Part shown: positions 62,254 through 64,000 of the stretch, piece after piece
How the letters are laid out: every line of letters begins with the position of its first letter
How positions within the stretch are numbered: position 1 is the first letter of the stretch
Assembly (NCBI GenBank): GCA_027315205.1
Contig: DAHUYM010000007.1
Location: 1-64,000, forward strand
Direction of reading: 5' to 3'
Length of the DNA: 64,000 nucleotides
Origin: Leptospirillum sp.
Lineage (GTDB): Bacteria; Nitrospirota; Leptospirillia; Leptospirillales; Leptospirillaceae
Position numbers and translations under genes: made by a program
Notes under the pieces: model-generated
Told to the model about the DNA's origin: nothing
Database searches by the model: none
Seen by the model: the letters and a program-made list of their open reading frames with translations, nothing else

Positions 62254-63177
62254 TCAGTCGAGTTTTGTTCCCGGACGGACCAAGGCCCTGGCATAGAGTA
62301 CAGGGTCGAAAGGGAGCAGGTCGTCGTTTCCCTCCCCGACGCCAACAAAACGTACAGGAAGTCGATATTTTCGAGCGAGGCTGACGGCGATTCCCCCCCG
62401 TGATGTTCCGTCGAGTTTTGTGAGAATCATGCCCGTCAATGGGAGTGCTTTCTGGAAGTGTTCGAGTTGGCTCATGGCGTTCTGCCCAAGCGTCGAATCG
62501 AGGACGATCAGTGTTTCAAAAGGTATATCCGGTAGTTCCCTTTTGACGAGGCCGTGGATTTTATGAAGTTCGGCCATGAGATTGTGTTTTGTTTGCAAGC
62601 GACCTGCCGTGTCGATCAGGGCTACGTCAATCTTCCGAGCCAGTGCGGCCTTGACCGTATCGAAAGCCACAGCTCCCGGGTCCGCCCCTTCCTTTTGCCG
62701 AATGACCGGAACGTCGAGCCGTTCTCCCCATAGGATGAGTTGCTGAACAGCGGCTGCACGAAATGTGTCGGCGGCTCCGAGAACGACCGATTTCCCCCGC
62801 GCTTTGAAGTAATGGGCCATTTTCCCTACAGTTGTCGTTTTTCCGACTCCGTTCACACCGACAAAAAGTACCGTGACCGGAGAGATATGGGGCTTCTCTT
62901 CCCAAAGCGGAGGATCGAGAGGGAAAAAACTGGCAATTCGTTCTTCGATAAAGACAAGAGGGTCTTTTTTGGGGTCGTTCTGTTGTTCTTCCCAGGTTTT
63001 GAGTTCCCTGACGAGAAGCGATGCCTGGGCCGGCCCCACATCGGTGGCAATCAACAGTTCCTCGATCTCTTCGTAAAATGCGGGTGATCTGGGTTTCTTT
63101 AATAAATTTGAGAGACCATCACCCAGTTGGGATCTCGTTTTTCGAAGCCCCTCGCCAATCCGTTGAAAAAGATTCAT
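62254..63177 (-). CDS. ftsY: Signal recognition particle receptor FtsY
   Basis: A 307-residue SRP GTPase receptor without the long acidic N-terminal domain of E. coli. The N domain starts FQRIGEGLRKTRSQLGDGL; the G domain has GVNGVGKTTTVGKMAHYF, DTAGRLQTKHNLMAEL, and TKLDGTSRGG. It targets nascent membrane proteins to the translocon. It overlaps the end of ybeY by four bases. Confidence 0.95.
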   Translation of the reverse strand: MNLFQRIGEGLRKTRSQLGDGLSNLLKKPRSPAFYEEIEELLIATDVGPAQASLLVRELKTWEEQQNDPKKDPLVFIEERIASFFPLDPPLWEEKPHISPVTVLFVGVNGVGKTTTVGKMAHYFKARGKSVVLGAADTFRAAAVQQLILWGERLDVPVIRQKEGADPGAVAFDTVKAALARKIDVALIDTAGRLQTKHNLMAELHKIHGLVKRELPDIPFETLIVLDSTLGQNAMSQLEHFQKALPLTGMILTKLDGTSRGGIAVSLARKYRLPVRFVGVGEGNDDLLPFDPVLYARALVRPGTKLD

Positions 63178-63740
63178 GATTCTCGCGTCTCCTTGGGATC
63201 TGGAATTTTTCCACGGACCGTATTCTCGGGAAGCCGCCCGACGCTCTGATCCAAGCTGAACATGTCGAGTGTCATTTCAAGTTCACTGAGCAATCTTCTG
63301 GCGATATGGCGTTCCATGTTCCTCATCCGATCCGCCTCTATTTTCCCTTTCTCGTGATCATACCCGAAGACATGGCAGAGTCCATGAATGATGAGGTTCA
63401 AGACTTCGCTCACAAGAGGGATTTTCAGTGCCTCTGCCTGCCTGGAAGCCGTTTCCACCGATATGAGGATCTCGCCTACCGGAACGTCTTCCAGGTCGGG
63501 CACAGGCTCAGGTGCGTACCTGAAAGAAAGGACATCTGTCGTTTTATCCTTGTTTCGGAACTTCTTGTTGACTTCCCGGATTGTTCGGTCATTCATGAAA
63601 ACAATGGAGATGAACTCCCGAGATCCTCCCAATTCCTTCAACGCCAGTTCCGCCGCTTTCGACAACTCTTTCAGTGGGAGAGGAAATTTGCGCTGGCGTG
63701 AGGCGAGTTCAATGGGCATTGGCGGATTTTTGAACGGCAT
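63174..63740 (-). CDS. ybeY: Endoribonuclease YbeY
   Basis: A 188-residue (or 181 from the ATG at 63719) zinc-dependent RNase with the family motif HGLCHVFGYDHEKG (H3xH5xH) and KFRNKDKTTDVLSFRY upstream. It acts in 16S rRNA maturation and ribosome quality control. The C-terminal 40 residues are a basic helix-rich extension. It overlaps ftsY by four bases and the degenerate 7TM-HD gene by 11 to 32 bases, depending on the start. Confidence 0.9.
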   Translation of the reverse strand: MPFKNPPMPIELASRQRKFPLPLKELSKAAELALKELGGSREFISIVFMNDRTIREVNKKFRNKDKTTDVLSFRYAPEPVPDLEDVPVGEILISVETASRQAEALKIPLVSEVLNLIIHGLCHVFGYDHEKGKIEADRMRNMERHIARRLLSELEMTLDMFSLDQSVGRLPENTVRGKIPDPKETRES

Positions 63741-64000
63741 GCGTCTTTGGAAATTCCGAATTTTTGGCCTGTGATTTCAGATAGGGAATTCTATGGTAAT
63801 GCGTGGATACGAGGGTTTGGACAAACGTTTTACGGAGCCTTGCCAGTTCGGTGAGATAGGAAAGGGCCATGCTGTGTTGGCAGGCTCCCGGAGCGTGCTG
63901 GAAAAATGCCCTTAGCAGCGGATGATCCACGTCAAGGAATTCAGTCAGGGCTACGTCGGACAGGGCACCGAGCCCCCGTTCGATCAGGCGCTGGCACCGT
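63709..64000 (-). pseudogene. 7TM-HD (PgpH-like) protein, degenerate C-terminal part, cut by the window edge
   Basis: The frame is open from the right edge to a stop at 63709. It reads LTEFLDVDHPLLRAFFQHAPGACQHSMALSYLTELA, matching the start of the HD domain of 7TM-HD (PgpH/YqfF) phosphodiesterases, which usually sit next to ybeY. Instead of the YYHDIGKLK motif it has HYHRIPYLK, and it stops about 45 residues after the first His, whereas the family goes on for more than 150 residues. The metal site is lost, so the phosphodiesterase activity is probably gone. The upstream membrane part is outside the window. Confidence 0.6.

Overview
The window looks like a chromosomal segment of a Gram-negative bacterium of about 57% GC. 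Outer-membrane proteins, a PEP-CTERM protein, several sigma-54-type promoters, RecBC, c-type cytochromes and copper oxidases fit Nitrospirota. A Leptospirillum-like acidophilic iron oxidiser is my best guess, but this is inference and no marker gene settles it. Genes are dense, four-base stop/start overlaps are common, and no rRNA, tRNA or CRISPR array was found.

Layout. 0-4 kb: tail of an IS110 transposase, an AraC regulator, a VOC-marR pair behind twin palindromic operators, and a DUF481 outer-membrane protein. 4-7.1 kb: a two-gene cassette of a RecA-like protein without a P-loop and an unusual family B DNA polymerase resembling archaeal PolB2. 7.4-8.8 kb: a self-regulated, probably leaderless arsR with an SRPBCC gene, and mscL with a zinc ribbon. 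9-12.3 kb: the Anbu proteasome-like cluster (ATP-grasp, alpha-E, Anbu) behind a sigma-54 promoter. 12.4-17.8 kb: a sigma-54-type PEP-CTERM gene, a frameshifted lipoprotein, a Fur-boxed FTR1-cupredoxin-kelch operon and a soluble chemoreceptor. 17.9-30.1 kb: recC-recB, a Fur-boxed outer-membrane protein, a beta-CASP nuclease and a fused acyl-CoA ligase/ACP/acyltransferase.

30-38.7 kb is the most distinctive accessory region. It holds a gene broken by two frameshifts, an NsrR-like regulator with a small cysteine-rich SAP-type protein, and a four-gene operon (two-domain multicopper oxidase, diheme cytochrome c, monoheme cytochrome c, NirK-like copper protein) preceded by NsrR-type palindromes. 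A diiron acyl-ACP desaturase follows. Then comes a compact sigma-54 circuit: an enhancer-binding protein, three phased activator sites, a -24/-12 promoter and a 43-residue membrane peptide ending in a terminator.

38.7-64 kb is mostly housekeeping: algC/manC sugar-nucleotide genes, an SDR, era-recO, two outer-membrane proteins, an RlmI-type methyltransferase, typA, a cyclophilin, an MBL hydrolase, a methionine synthase split into two genes, thiC with an attenuator-like leader, a membrane protein with three AAA-type modules coupled to uvrC, aroE, and ftsY-ybeY with a degenerate 7TM-HD gene running off the right edge. Common themes are metal handling (iron, copper), nitrogen-oxide or redox stress, and three separate sigma-54-type promoters.
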